Program-made: the position numbers and the translations under genes | Notes under the pieces: generated by a model | What the model was told of the DNA's origin: nothing | Seen by the model: only the letters and a program-made list of their open reading frames with translations | Databases searched by the model: none | Assembly: GCA_030544185.1 (NCBI GenBank) | Contig: JAUNRO010000110.1 | Coordinates: 1-9,130 of the forward strand | Reading direction: 5' to 3' | DNA: 9,130 bases | DNA from: Propionibacteriaceae bacterium | Lineage (GTDB): Bacteria > Actinomycetota > Actinomycetes > Propionibacteriales > Propionibacteriaceae | In this document: piece by piece, positions 1 to 6,596 of the stretch | How the letters are laid out: each line of letters opens with the position of its first letter | Numbering within the stretch: position 1 is the stretch's first letter

Positions 1-2
1 GC

Positions 3-56
3 AATGAACAGCGCAGCGCTGCGCTCGCGCAGGGCAGTGACGCCGCGCTGAGCTAG
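3..56 (+). CDS. Possible C-terminal tail of an upstream gene (partial)
   Basis: From base 3 the sequence is open in one + frame for 17 codons, reading NEQRSAALAQGSDAALS and ending at TAG 54-56; most third positions are G or C. This could be the end of a gene lying before the window, in the same direction as the serine transporter. The fragment is too short to identify, and another + frame (ending TGA 49-51) and the reverse strand are also open here, so the choice of frame is a weak preference. Confidence 0.2.
   Translation, partial: NEQRSAALAQGSDAALS
10..25. repeat. Perfect 16-bp palindrome
   Basis: AGCGCAGCGCTGCGCT reads identically on both strands. It has no loop, so as a terminator it is poor; it could be a protein-binding dyad or simply a by-product of GC-rich coding sequence, since it lies in the possible partial reading frame at the left edge. 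Confidence 0.4.
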
Positions 57-96
57 GTGATGGGCCGATCATCAACCGAAATCAAACACGACTCGG

Positions 97-134
97 TACA
101 TTGAGGCGAAGCACGGCGACGACGATCAAGGTGG
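97..134 (+). promoter_or_regulatory. Candidate -10 box and ribosome binding site of the serine transporter
   Basis: TACATT at 97-102 fits the actinobacterial TANNNT -10 pattern; no good -35 hexamer lies 16-18 bases before it. AAGGTGG at 128-134 is a Shine-Dalgarno-like sequence 7 bases before ATG 142, which decides the start in favour of that ATG over GTG 136 (only 1-2 bases from the same site). The binding site is well supported, the -10 box less so. Confidence 0.4.
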
Positions 135-141
135 TGTGACC

Positions 142-1449
142 ATGGTCGAAAACGCGCATGATCCCAAGGACTCGTCGAAGGACCTGTCGGCCGAGGTATC
201 GACCCCGGATCGCGCGGCCACGATGAAGTGGCGACGGCTCGACACGAGTTGGGTCCTGAGTCTCTTCGGCACCGCCGTTGGTGCCGGCATCCTCTTCCTG
301 CCCATCCGGGCGGGATCCGGGGGGCTCTGGCCGCTGATCATCATGACGATTCTGATCGGCCCGATGACCTACCTCGCCCACCGGGCACTATCACGGTTCG
401 TCTGTCACTCCACGAATCCGGGTGACGACATCACGCGGGTGGTGGAGGAATACTTCGGCCCGACGGCCGGCAAACTGATCACGATCCTGTATTTCTTCGC
501 GATCTATCCGATCGTGCTCATCTATGGCGTTGGCATCACGAACACCGTGGACAGCCTCATCGTCAATCAGCTGGGCTTCTCCTCACCGCCACGGTGGTTG
601 CTGGCCGCGCTTCTTATCGCCTTGATGATGGCCGTGATGGTCTCGGGCGAGCGCATCATCCTCATGGTCACGGGCTGGGTGGTCTATCCGCTGATCCTCA
701 TCCTGCTCGGGGTCACGCTGTATCTCATCCCCAGTTGGAGCCTGCGAGGTCTCACCGAACCCCAGCCGGTGTCCGCCTTGCTCATGACTGTCTGGCTCGG
801 CATTCCCGTGCTGGTGTTCGCGTTCAATCACAGCCCCGCGATCTCGCAGTTCTCACTCGCGATGAAGCGGCACCACGGCGAGCTGGCACCCGAGAAGGCC
901 TCCCAGATCCTCCGCGTGAACGCGATCATGCTGGTGGTATTCACCATGGGCTTCGTGTTCTCGTGCGGGTTCGCGCTCGGGCCAACCGGGCTCGCGGACG
1001 CGCGGGAGGCCAACCTGCCGGTGCTATCGCATCTGGCCAACGTCCACGGCAGCCCCGTGATCGCCTATCTGGGCCCCGTCATCGCGATTGCGGCCATTAT
1101 GTCGTCGTTCTTCGGTCATTACTTCGGAGCCGCTGAGGGTGCAGCCGGCATCTTCCGCGGGTTCACTGGTGGGGACCAGTCCCGGCTTTCTCCGAGCGCG
1201 GTGCGCAAAGGGGTCGCGGTGTTCATCTTTCTCACCACCTGGCTCGCTGCGGTCCTCAATCCCAGCATCCTGGACCTCATCGAGACCATCGCCGGACCGG
1301 TGATCGCGTCGATCCTCTATCTGATGCCGATGTACGCCATCCACAAGGTCGATCGTCTCAAGCGCTACCGCGGCAAGGCGAGCAACGTCTTCGTGACCGC
1401 TGCAGGCATCGCGGCCGTCACGAGCATCCTGTTCAGCTTCGTCCAATAG
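142..1449 (+). CDS. sdaC: Serine:proton symporter, SdaC type (HAAAP family)
   Basis: Inner-membrane permease of the hydroxy/aromatic amino acid permease family, expected to import L-serine with protons. The 435-residue product matches my memory of E. coli SdaC (429 residues) along its whole length: a short polar N-terminus (residues 1-36), then GTAVGAGILFLP (43-54) in helix 1, NPGDDIT and GKLITILYFFAIYP in the second and third segments, the family hallmark FNHSPAIS (228-235), SSFFGHYFGAAEG (321-333) and LNPSILD (372-378) followed by the last helices and the MPMYAIHKV loop. About eleven membrane segments are visible. The start is ATG 142, which has AAGGTGG 7 bases upstream; GTG 136 would add two residues. 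No serine dehydratase gene is visible inside the window, although such permeases often sit beside one. Substrate is inferred from family resemblance; threonine could also be carried. It converges with the GH13 gene, 59 bases away. Confidence 0.93.
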   Translation: MVENAHDPKDSSKDLSAEVSTPDRAATMKWRRLDTSWVLSLFGTAVGAGILFLPIRAGSGGLWPLIIMTILIGPMTYLAHRALSRFVCHSTNPGDDITRVVEEYFGPTAGKLITILYFFAIYPIVLIYGVGITNTVDSLIVNQLGFSSPPRWLLAALLIALMMAVMVSGERIILMVTGWVVYPLILILLGVTLYLIPSWSLRGLTEPQPVSALLMTVWLGIPVLVFAFNHSPAISQFSLAMKRHHGELAPEKASQILRVNAIMLVVFTMGFVFSCGFALGPTGLADAREANLPVLSHLANVHGSPVIAYLGPVIAIAAIMSSFFGHYFGAAEGAAGIFRGFTGGDQSRLSPSAVRKGVAVFIFLTTWLAAVLNPSILDLIETIAGPVIASILYLMPMYAIHKVDRLKRYRGKASNVFVTAAGIAAVTSILFSFVQ

Positions 1450-1508
1450 GCCACGCGCTTGCGCCATCGCCATGACACTCCGCCTCAGCGATCCATCCGG
1501 TCTGAATC

Positions 1509-3335
1509 TCAGCGGTCCTGGGAGAGGATGACGGCGGCGTACGGGCCGAGGGTGAGCGAGGCATGGTGCGGGAGGCCGTCGTGCCAGCCGGGGTGGGTGT
1601 CGATGTCGGTGACCGGCACCGCGTCGAAGTCGGGGCCGTAGTCCGGGGCGTCGGTGTTGCAGCGTACGCGCCAGCGACCGGGGCGAGGCACGCCGACGCG
1701 ATAGCCGGTCACTGGGTGGGTGGACAGGTTGAGCGCAACGATGGTGTCGTCGCCGGGCCCGCCGTGGCGCCAGCGGTGGTGGATGAGGATCTTGCGGGTG
1801 TGATCGACGCGCAGCAGGCGCGTGTGGACTCCGGTCAGGCCCAGGGTGACGCCACTGTGGTTGCGGCGCAGGCGGATCAGGTCGCGGGCCAGGTGCAGGA
1901 AACCGCTGTGCCAGTGCGCGCGGCCCCACTCGACCGGGGTGCGGTCGTCGAACCAGCCGTCCTCGAGCACCTCCTGGCCCTGGAAGAGCATGGGCAGTCC
2001 GGGGGAGGTGAGGGTGATCGCCAGGGCGAGCGCGGCGCGCTTGCGGGCATGCCAGGAGTCGGCGGCGCCGGGGGAGATGGTCTCGGGGACGCGGGCCTTG
2101 CCGTTGGCAACCTCGTCGTGGGATTCGGTGAAGATCACCCGGCGATGGGTCTTGCCGAGGTCGTGGCCGGTGACGGCGGCGGCGACGGCGCCGAGGTCCC
2201 GGTCCTCGTCATGGAAGGTCTCGAGCGCCGCGCGGACCGGGTGGACGAAGCCGGCGTCCCATTGGGAGTGGAAGCCGAGACCGCCCTCGGCTGCGGAGCG
2301 CGTCACCAGGGGGTCGCCCTGCATGTCCTCGGCGATGAGCAGCTTCCACGGCTGGCGCAAGCGGAGATCTGCGGTCATGGCGGCGAGGTAGCGGTGTCCC
2401 GCCGCGAGCCGGTCCTCTGCGGCGTACACATTCCCGGACCGGGAGCGGATGTAGTTGGTGCAGTCGAACCGGAGTCCGTCGACGCGGAAGTCCTCCAGCC
2501 ACATGACCACGGAGTCGCGCAGGAAATTGCGGACGGCCTTGCGGTCGTAGTTGGGACGAGTGGCGCCCCAGGGGGTGTTAGCCCGGCGGTCGTTGTAGAA
2601 GTAGGCCCCGCCCCACCGCCGGGAGCGGGAGCTGGAGCCATCGAAGCGCCACAGGTCGAGATTGTCGGGGCCGAGGTGGTTGTGCACGACGTCGAGGAAC
2701 ACCGCGATTCCACGGGCGTGGGCGGCGCGCACAAAGCGGGCGAAGGCGTGCGGGCCGCCGTAGCTGGGTTCTATCGCGAACAGGTGGCACGGGTTGTAGC
2801 CCCAGCTGACCTCGGTCCCGAACGCGAACGGCGGCATCACCTCCACGGCGTTGATGCCGAGCCACGCGAGATGGTCCAGCCGGTCGATGGCGCGATCGAA
2901 TGTGCCCGGGCCGCCGGCATCGCCGGCGAAGGTCGGGATGTGGAGCTCATAGAGCACCAGGTCGTCCCAGCCCGGCGACTCGAATGGGTCGTCGCCCCAG
3001 TCGAGACGGTGCGGGTCGAAGACGACCCCGTTGCCCCCGGTGCGGGTCACCTGCCGCGCGAACGGATCGGTCTTCCACAGATAGGGCCCGCCCCGGCGGA
3101 GGAGGAAGCGGTATTCGCTGCCCTCGCCCGCGCCCGGGACGAAGCCCGACCACGTGCCCGACCGCGCGCTGTCCGGGGCGAGCATGGTCTTCTGCTTGGT
3201 GTTCCAGCCGCAGAAGTCCCCGATCACGGCCACATGCCGGGCGTTCGGCGCCCAGACCCGGAACGTCACGCCGCCGTCGTGCGGGATCGCGCCCATGCCT
3301 GGGTGGCGGGAGGGGGTCGGTTTCGCGGCTGGCAC
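1509..3335 (-). CDS. GH13 alpha-glucan branching enzyme-like protein
   Basis: Glycoside hydrolase family 13 enzyme acting on alpha-1,4-glucans, probably a branching-type transferase in the cytoplasm. Counting from GTG 3335 (608 residues): an N-terminal CBM48 beta-sandwich (about 15-100, with GVTFRVWAPNA), then the TIM barrel opening at LVLYELHIPTF. All four GH13 signature regions are present: DVVHNH (215-220), GLRFDCTN with nucleophile Asp291, IAED with acid/base Glu336, and ESHDEVANGK with His406-Asp407. The SHDEV-x-GK stretch is typical of GlgB rather than of TreZ trehalohydrolase, but the protein is shorter than classical GlgB (700 or more residues) and lacks its extra N-terminal domain. 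A C-terminal beta domain closes it. GTG 3335 is chosen because TACAGT lies exactly 7 bases before it, as for leaderless genes; GTG 3353 in the same frame has no ribosome binding site. No other glycogen or trehalose genes are in the window, so TreZ-like or amylase activity is not fully excluded. Confidence 0.88.
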   Translation of the reverse strand: MPAAKPTPSRHPGMGAIPHDGGVTFRVWAPNARHVAVIGDFCGWNTKQKTMLAPDSARSGTWSGFVPGAGEGSEYRFLLRRGGPYLWKTDPFARQVTRTGGNGVVFDPHRLDWGDDPFESPGWDDLVLYELHIPTFAGDAGGPGTFDRAIDRLDHLAWLGINAVEVMPPFAFGTEVSWGYNPCHLFAIEPSYGGPHAFARFVRAAHARGIAVFLDVVHNHLGPDNLDLWRFDGSSSRSRRWGGAYFYNDRRANTPWGATRPNYDRKAVRNFLRDSVVMWLEDFRVDGLRFDCTNYIRSRSGNVYAAEDRLAAGHRYLAAMTADLRLRQPWKLLIAEDMQGDPLVTRSAAEGGLGFHSQWDAGFVHPVRAALETFHDEDRDLGAVAAAVTGHDLGKTHRRVIFTESHDEVANGKARVPETISPGAADSWHARKRAALALAITLTSPGLPMLFQGQEVLEDGWFDDRTPVEWGRAHWHSGFLHLARDLIRLRRNHSGVTLGLTGVHTRLLRVDHTRKILIHHRWRHGGPGDDTIVALNLSTHPVTGYRVGVPRPGRWRVRCNTDAPDYGPDFDAVPVTDIDTHPGWHDGLPHHASLTLGPYAAVILSQDR

Positions 3336-3342
3336 GGACGTC

Positions 3343-3348
3343 ACTGTA
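3343..3348 (-). promoter_or_regulatory. Leaderless-type -10 box of the GH13 gene
   Basis: On the - strand TACAGT (TANNNT) is followed by 7 bases and then GTG 3335. The same arrangement occurs before two other genes in the window. No TTGAC-like -35 element is seen at the usual distance. Confidence 0.4.
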
Positions 3349-3433
3349 CGCACAGCGGCTGGGCCGGGCGCTGATCGCTCGGGTCACCGCTCCCGGACTG
3401 CCGGCCCCTACTGGATTCTGGAGAGACGATTTC

Positions 3434-3499
3434 ATGGTTGCCTCTTTTGGTTCAGCCACCTCTGCTGGTGGCAGTCGGCAGACTGAGAGCGGGCACTGA
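3434..3499 (+). CDS. Possible 21-residue ORF or leader peptide
   Basis: ATG 3434 is preceded by GGAGAG (3420-3425) at 8 bases, a good actinobacterial spacing, and the frame closes at TGA 3497-3499. The peptide begins MVASFGSATSAGG and is polar and Ser/Gly-rich. Its third positions are only about half G or C, unlike real genes nearby, so it may be a leader, the start of the broken membrane-protein gene that follows (whose frame overlaps its end, with CTG 3496 overlapping the TGA), or chance. Confidence 0.2.
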   Translation: MVASFGSATSAGGSRQTESGH

Positions 3500-3759
3500 C
3501 CACTCGGCGGCGCATCGCCATCGACCTCGCGGTGGTAGTGCTGGCGTTCGTGCTCGCGCCGCTGCTGCAGGTCCAGGTGGCACCGGGACTGTACGCCGTC
3601 GGCGTTGCTCGTCGAGGCGATCGTGGCGGCGAGCCTCGTCGGGGTGCTGATCGGCACGCGCACCTTCGGGGTGCTGCCCGCGCGGGGTGGAGGGCGTCCG
3701 ACCTCACTGCCTTTCGCTTCCTCGCAATGCTGGCCGCGGACTGGACTGACCAGTGGTGA
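3487..3759 (+). pseudogene. Frameshifted small two-helix membrane protein
   Basis: No single frame is intact, but three adjoining pieces look coding. Piece 1 (3487 to about 3600) reads TTRRRIAIDLAVVVLAF and continues APLLQVQV-APGLYAV, a transmembrane helix after a positive N-terminus. Piece 2, one base out of phase (3602-3685), reads LLVEAIVAASLVGVLIG then TRTFGVLPAR, with every third position G or C. Piece 3, back in the first frame (3688-3759), ends LTAFRFLAMLAADWTDQW and TGA 3757-3759. One extra base near 3590-3604 and one base lost in the G run 3684-3687 would join them into a protein of about 90 residues with two helices. Piece 1 has no ATG or GTG before the helix, only CTG 3496. I do not recognise the family. 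It could be a decayed gene or a current gene with assembly errors. Confidence 0.42.
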
Positions 3760-3765
3760 GACTGG
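3750..3765. terminator. Weak hairpin beyond the LLM stop codon
   Basis: CCAGT-GGTGAG-ACTGG forms a 5-bp stem with a 6-base loop, 12 bases beyond the LLM stop and overlapping the TGA of the broken membrane protein. It sits where a bidirectional terminator would be useful, but the stem is short and there is no T run. Confidence 0.22.
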
Positions 3766-3777
3766 CGTCCGTGCCCG

Positions 3778-4797
3778 TCAGAGCCCGAATGCTCGGGCGA
3801 GGAGTTCGTGGGAGTGGCGCCGGTCGGCGGGATCTGCGATGAGGTCCTGGATCATGAGTTCGTCCGCGCCACTCTCCTCGATCATCTGTTCCAGCGTGGC
3901 GCGCACGTCCTCGGGTCCGCCCGCGACGAAGCGGGGCCATTGCCCGTCCACGATCGAGGTGGGTTCGCTCCGTTCGGCGTCGGTCATCTCGGCGGCGGCC
4001 TCGTCCGGGGCGGGCACCATGACCGATCCCGCTTCTCTGCCGGCCCGGGCGAGCCGTGCGTAGAAGCCCTTGGGAGAGTTCGCGAGCCGTAGCCCGTCCT
4101 CCCTCGTGTCACCGACAGCGACGTTGACGGCAAGAATGGCGCGCGGTGTCTCCAGGCCGAATCCCCGCGGCTGGAACTGCTCCCGATAGTGGCGCAGGGC
4201 GTACGCCGCAGCAGCCGGGTTGATGAAGCCGGCGAACGTGTAGCCGATCCCCAGCCCGGCGGCCAGCTTCGAGCCGTTGGCGCTGGAACCCAGCAACCAG
4301 GTCTGCGGCACCGCGGGCACGGTCGTCATCAGCGGATTCCCGGCGAACGGGTGCCCGGCGGGGAAAGCCTCATAGAGCCAGGCCAGCACTTCGGAGACCT
4401 GCTGCTGGTGATCAGCCTGGTGGGGGTGCTCGCGGTTCTGCTGGAGGGCGAGATCCAGGACCGGGCCGGCAGTGGCCCGGCCAATGCCGAGATCGATGCG
4501 GCCGGGTGCCATTGCCTCGAGCTGCTTGAACATCTCTGCCACCTTGAACGGGCTGTAGTGGTTCATCAGCACCGCGCCCGACCCCAACCGGATCTCCGAG
4601 GTCACCATGGCGGCAGCGGCGATCAGCAGTTCGGGATGGTGGGAGGCGCCCGAACGCGACAGGTGGTGTTCAGCGAACCAGACCCGGTGGAAACCCAGTC
4701 GTTCCGCGTGCCGCACGCCCTCGAGGGAGTCGGCGAGGGCATCGATTTCGGTAGTGCCGGGGGCGACCGTTCCCAGGTCGACGATCGACAGTTTCAT
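3778..4797 (-). CDS. LLM class flavin-dependent oxidoreductase (luciferase-like)
   Basis: A 339-residue monooxygenase of the bacterial luciferase superfamily, expected to use reduced FMN (or F420) in the cytoplasm. Visible are the first strand MKLSIVDLGTV, RVWFAEHH (residues 38-45), RLGSGAVLMNHYSPFKVAEMF beginning at 70, PGRIDLGIGRA (98-108), the WLLGSSANG strand and the C-terminal ADELMIQDL strand, all in the order of the single-subunit alkanal-monooxygenase-like group. The start is ATG 4797: GGAGAGGG lies 6 bases before it and the first beta strand begins at once. An in-frame ATG at 4818 would add MSRRGSP; it overlaps the stop of a preceding mini-ORF (TGATG), so coupled initiation there is possible. 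Same strand as the histidine phosphatase gene, 88 bases downstream of it, probably in one transcript. The substrate cannot be told from the sequence. Confidence 0.9.
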   Translation of the reverse strand: MKLSIVDLGTVAPGTTEIDALADSLEGVRHAERLGFHRVWFAEHHLSRSGASHHPELLIAAAAMVTSEIRLGSGAVLMNHYSPFKVAEMFKQLEAMAPGRIDLGIGRATAGPVLDLALQQNREHPHQADHQQQVSEVLAWLYEAFPAGHPFAGNPLMTTVPAVPQTWLLGSSANGSKLAAGLGIGYTFAGFINPAAAAYALRHYREQFQPRGFGLETPRAILAVNVAVGDTREDGLRLANSPKGFYARLARAGREAGSVMVPAPDEAAAEMTDAERSEPTSIVDGQWPRFVAGGPEDVRATLEQMIEESGADELMIQDLIADPADRRHSHELLARAFGL

Positions 4798-4817
4798 GGG
4801 GGACCCTCTCCTCGACA

Positions 4818-4889
4818 TCAGTGGGTCGCGAGACTACCGAGTTCGTTCAACAGCCCGCGGATCACGATGAATCGCTCGATCGGCGTCAT
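4818..4889 (-). CDS. 23-residue mini-ORF coupled to the histidine phosphatase
   Basis: ATG at 4889 overlaps the phosphatase stop as ATGA, and the frame closes with TGA 4820-4818, which in turn overlaps ATG 4818 of the longer LLM frame as TGATG. The peptide begins MTPIERFIVIRG and ends GSLATH; 19 of its 23 codons end in G or C, as in the real genes here. There is no own Shine-Dalgarno, so translation would depend on re-initiation after the phosphatase. It may be a genuine small protein, a device that carries ribosomes to the LLM gene, or the start of a lost gene. No family recognised. Confidence 0.42.
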   Translation of the reverse strand: MTPIERFIVIRGLLNELGSLATH

Positions 4890-5581
4890 CCGCTGGGATT
4901 GGTTTGCCCCTCGAGGTGTGCAAGCTCCTCGGCCGGCGGCTCGTTCGTGCGGTCGAGGGCGCTGACATCGAGCAGGTGAGCGCCGCCGAGCGGATCGGAC
5001 TTCCAGTCCACCAGCTGCCACCCCGCCCCGCGGGAATCCAGCGTCAGGCAGGCCGTGTTGTTGAACTCGGCCCGAGTGTCGATGCCGTCGGCAACCCTCG
5101 CGCGCAGGGCCGTCCAGGCGCGGATTGCGGCGCCATGGCTGACCAGTGCCGCGACCTCGTGCCCATCCGCGAGGATCTGCTGGATCGCAGCGTCATACCG
5201 GGCCAGGAACTCGTGCCCGTTCTCCGCACCCGGCATGCGGGCGTCGAGGTCGCCGGTGGCCCACGCGATGACGGTCTTCAGATAGATCTCGACCGAGTCG
5301 TGGTCCGTCCGGTCCTCGACGTCACCGGCCTGCACCTCGCGCAGCCCGCCGATGACGGTGGCCCGGTGCCCCAGGATCTGCGCCATGTGGGCTGCGGTCT
5401 GCTGCGCTCGGAGTGCGTCGGAGCAATAGAGCGCCTCGATGCCCTCGTCCTTGAGCGCCACGCCTGCTGCCTGTGCCTGGCGTTCGCCCAGCTCGGTCAG
5501 CGGTTGGCCCGGCGGCGCCGTGTCCAGGGCACCCGCCACGTTCGCGGACGTCTCGCCATGGCGGATCAGCAGCAGTCGCAT
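4886..5581 (-). CDS. Histidine phosphatase family protein (phosphoglycerate mutase-like)
   Basis: A 231-residue cytoplasmic phosphatase of the histidine phosphatase superfamily (branch 1). The catalytic RHGET is at residues 7-11, with His8 as the phospho-acceptor and Arg7 in the pocket; SDALRAQQTA (54-63) brings the second pocket arginine, Arg58; LREVQAGD brings the likely acid Glu82; VSHG (147-150) brings the second histidine, His149. This is the complete active site, so the enzyme should be active, but the substrate (sugar phosphate, nucleotide, or other phosphomonoester) is not evident. The start ATG 5581 is fixed by the conserved MRLLLIRHGE beginning; there is no Shine-Dalgarno, but TACGCT lies 6 bases upstream, pointing to a leaderless message. 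The open frame continues far upstream, but that part is antisense to the NmrA-like gene and is Arg/Thr/Ser-rich. Likely first gene of a unit with the mini-ORF and LLM gene. Confidence 0.9.
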   Translation of the reverse strand: MRLLLIRHGETSANVAGALDTAPPGQPLTELGERQAQAAGVALKDEGIEALYCSDALRAQQTAAHMAQILGHRATVIGGLREVQAGDVEDRTDHDSVEIYLKTVIAWATGDLDARMPGAENGHEFLARYDAAIQQILADGHEVAALVSHGAAIRAWTALRARVADGIDTRAEFNNTACLTLDSRGAGWQLVDWKSDPLGGAHLLDVSALDRTNEPPAEELAHLEGQTNPSG

Positions 5582-5587
5582 GCGGGC

Positions 5588-5593
5588 AGCGTA
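5588..5593 (-). promoter_or_regulatory. Leaderless-type -10 box of the histidine phosphatase
   Basis: TACGCT on the - strand, followed by 6 bases and ATG 5581. That spacing would put the transcription start at or next to the A of the start codon. No clear -35. Confidence 0.45.
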
Positions 5594-5680
5594 GTGCCGA
5601 CCGACCCAGAGACCCCGGGTCCGTGTTGAGCTGGACGGAACAGCAGACGTCACCGGAACGACGTGTGCACGCCCCCCGCC

Positions 5681-5686
5681 TAGGGT
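5681..5686 (+). promoter_or_regulatory. Leaderless-type -10 box of the NmrA-like gene
   Basis: TAGGGT is followed by 7 bases and GTG 5694, so transcription would begin at the start codon. AGGG within the same stretch could alternatively act as a weak ribosome binding site 8 bases before GTG 5694. Either reading favours 5694 over GTG 5685. Confidence 0.42.
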
Positions 5687-5693
5687 GACGAGC

Positions 5694-6530
5694 GTGACGA
5701 TCCTCGTGACCGGAGGCACCGGTACCGTCGGCAGCGTAGTGGCGCGAGAACTCCTGACCGCGGGCGCGGACGTCCGTCTGGCCTCCCGTGCGCGCGGCGC
5801 CGATGACCGGCACGTGGTGTTCGACTTCACCGACTCTTCGACCTGGGCGGACGCGTTCGCCGGAGTCCGTGCGTTGTTTCTCGTACGCCCGCCAGCGCTC
5901 GGCAATGTCCGCCGAGATGTGCTCCCGGCGTTGGGCGCGGCCAGGAGCTCGGGGGTGGAACGTATCGTTTTTCTCTCCTTGCAGGGCGCGGACAGGAACC
6001 GCGTGGTGCCGCACGCCATCGTCGAGCGTTGGCTGCGGGAGTCGGGGATAGCCTGGACTTTCCTCCGCGCTGCCTTCTTCCATCAGAACCTGATCACCAC
6101 CCACGGCAGCGACATTCGTGACCGCGACGAGATCGTCGTTCCAGCCGGGGACGGTCGGACCGCGTTCGTCGACGCCGAGGACGTCGGGGCGATGGGGGCC
6201 GCCGCGCTGCTCGACCCCGCGGCTCATGCGGGCCGTGCCTGGACGGTCACGGGCCCTCGGGCGCTGACCTATCACCAGGTCGCCGAGATCCTGACCGCCG
6301 AGCTCGGTCGGGTGATCCGCTATCGACGGCCGTCAGCCGCGCGGTATGTCCGACATGCCCGCCACCACCTGGGAATGCCCTGGCCGATGGTGGCGGTGAC
6401 CACCGCGATCTATTCGACCGCTCGGTTCGGACTGGCCGCGGGCCTCAGCGACGACGTGCACCAGGTGCTCGGTCGGCCACCCATCGACTTCGCCGAGTTT
6501 GCCCGCCGCGAGCGGGCGGCGTGGACGTGA
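5694..6530 (+). CDS. NmrA-like NAD(P)-binding protein (atypical SDR)
   Basis: A 278-residue Rossmann-fold protein of the atypical short-chain dehydrogenase group that includes NmrA and NAD(P)H:quinone oxidoreductase QorB. From GTG 5694 the first strand and dinucleotide loop are TILVTGGTGTVG, with the GxxGxxG glycines at 7, 10 and 13. Further on come VFDFTD (acidic end of strand 3), FLSLQGAD (strand 5, about residues 92-99), HAIVERWLRESGIAWTFLR with the usual helix-then-strand pattern, FVDAEDVG, and WTVTGPRALTYHQVAEIL near the C-terminus. The usual SDR Tyr-xxx-Lys pair is not seen where expected (His at 107, Glu at 111), which is common in this group and means that it may sense or bind NAD(P) rather than catalyse; a reductase role is equally possible. 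It is divergent from the histidine phosphatase and ends in a hairpin shared with the XRE gene. Confidence 0.87.
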   Translation: MTILVTGGTGTVGSVVARELLTAGADVRLASRARGADDRHVVFDFTDSSTWADAFAGVRALFLVRPPALGNVRRDVLPALGAARSSGVERIVFLSLQGADRNRVVPHAIVERWLRESGIAWTFLRAAFFHQNLITTHGSDIRDRDEIVVPAGDGRTAFVDAEDVGAMGAAALLDPAAHAGRAWTVTGPRALTYHQVAEILTAELGRVIRYRRPSAARYVRHARHHLGMPWPMVAVTTAIYSTARFGLAAGLSDDVHQVLGRPPIDFAEFARRERAAWT

Positions 6531-6567
6531 GGCCTTGGACGACGACAGGGACTGACCCGTGAATGGT

Positions 6568-6596
6568 GACCGGTGGTGATTCGCCCATCACCGGTC
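6568..6596. terminator. Bidirectional terminator hairpin between NmrA-like and XRE genes
   Basis: GACCGGTGGTG (6568-6578), loop ATTCGCC (6579-6585) and CATCACCGGTC (6586-6596) form an 11-bp stem with one G-T wobble. It begins 37 bases after the NmrA-like stop and includes the XRE stop codon (6588-6590), so it can end transcripts from both sides. It lacks a T run, as is common in GC-rich actinobacteria. Confidence 0.65.

Larger units (their letters stand above)
3336..3777. other. Gene-poor stretch between GH13 and LLM genes
   Basis: About 440 bases without an intact gene. It holds, in order: the GH13 promoter candidate; a GC-rich part (3354-3419) in which I see nothing definite; a 21-codon ORF with a good ribosome binding site (3434-3499); a frame-broken remnant of a small membrane protein (3487-3759); and a short weak hairpin just after the LLM stop codon. 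The mixture suggests decayed coding sequence rather than a regulatory spacer. Confidence 0.6.

Noticed and set aside
1450..1508. Terminator between the converging transporter and GH13 genes
   Set aside because: Only a broken pairing (GGC, GCGC with a 2-base loop, GCC) was found near 1449-1471; not enough to call a hairpin.
1024..1929. 301-codon - strand frame spanning the ends of the serine transporter and GH13 genes
   Set aside because: Arg/Pro/His-rich translation crossing two well-supported genes in shifted frames; a shadow.
1563..3374. 603-codon open frame on the + strand opposite the GH13 gene
   Set aside because: Its product is Gly/Ala/Val/Glu-rich without recognisable domains, and the opposite strand carries a complete GH13 enzyme. 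Long antisense frames are expected where third positions are nearly all G or C.
4189..4965. 258-codon + strand frame opposite the LLM gene
   Set aside because: Low-complexity translation with no domain, antisense to a complete flavin oxidoreductase.
5582..6019. Upstream extension of the histidine phosphatase frame
   Set aside because: The extension is Arg/Thr/Ser-rich and antisense to the NmrA-like gene; the family begins at MRLLLIRHGE.
5322..6275. 317-codon - strand frame opposite the NmrA-like gene and overlapping the phosphatase
   Set aside because: Arg/Gly-rich, no domain; both real genes explain the region.
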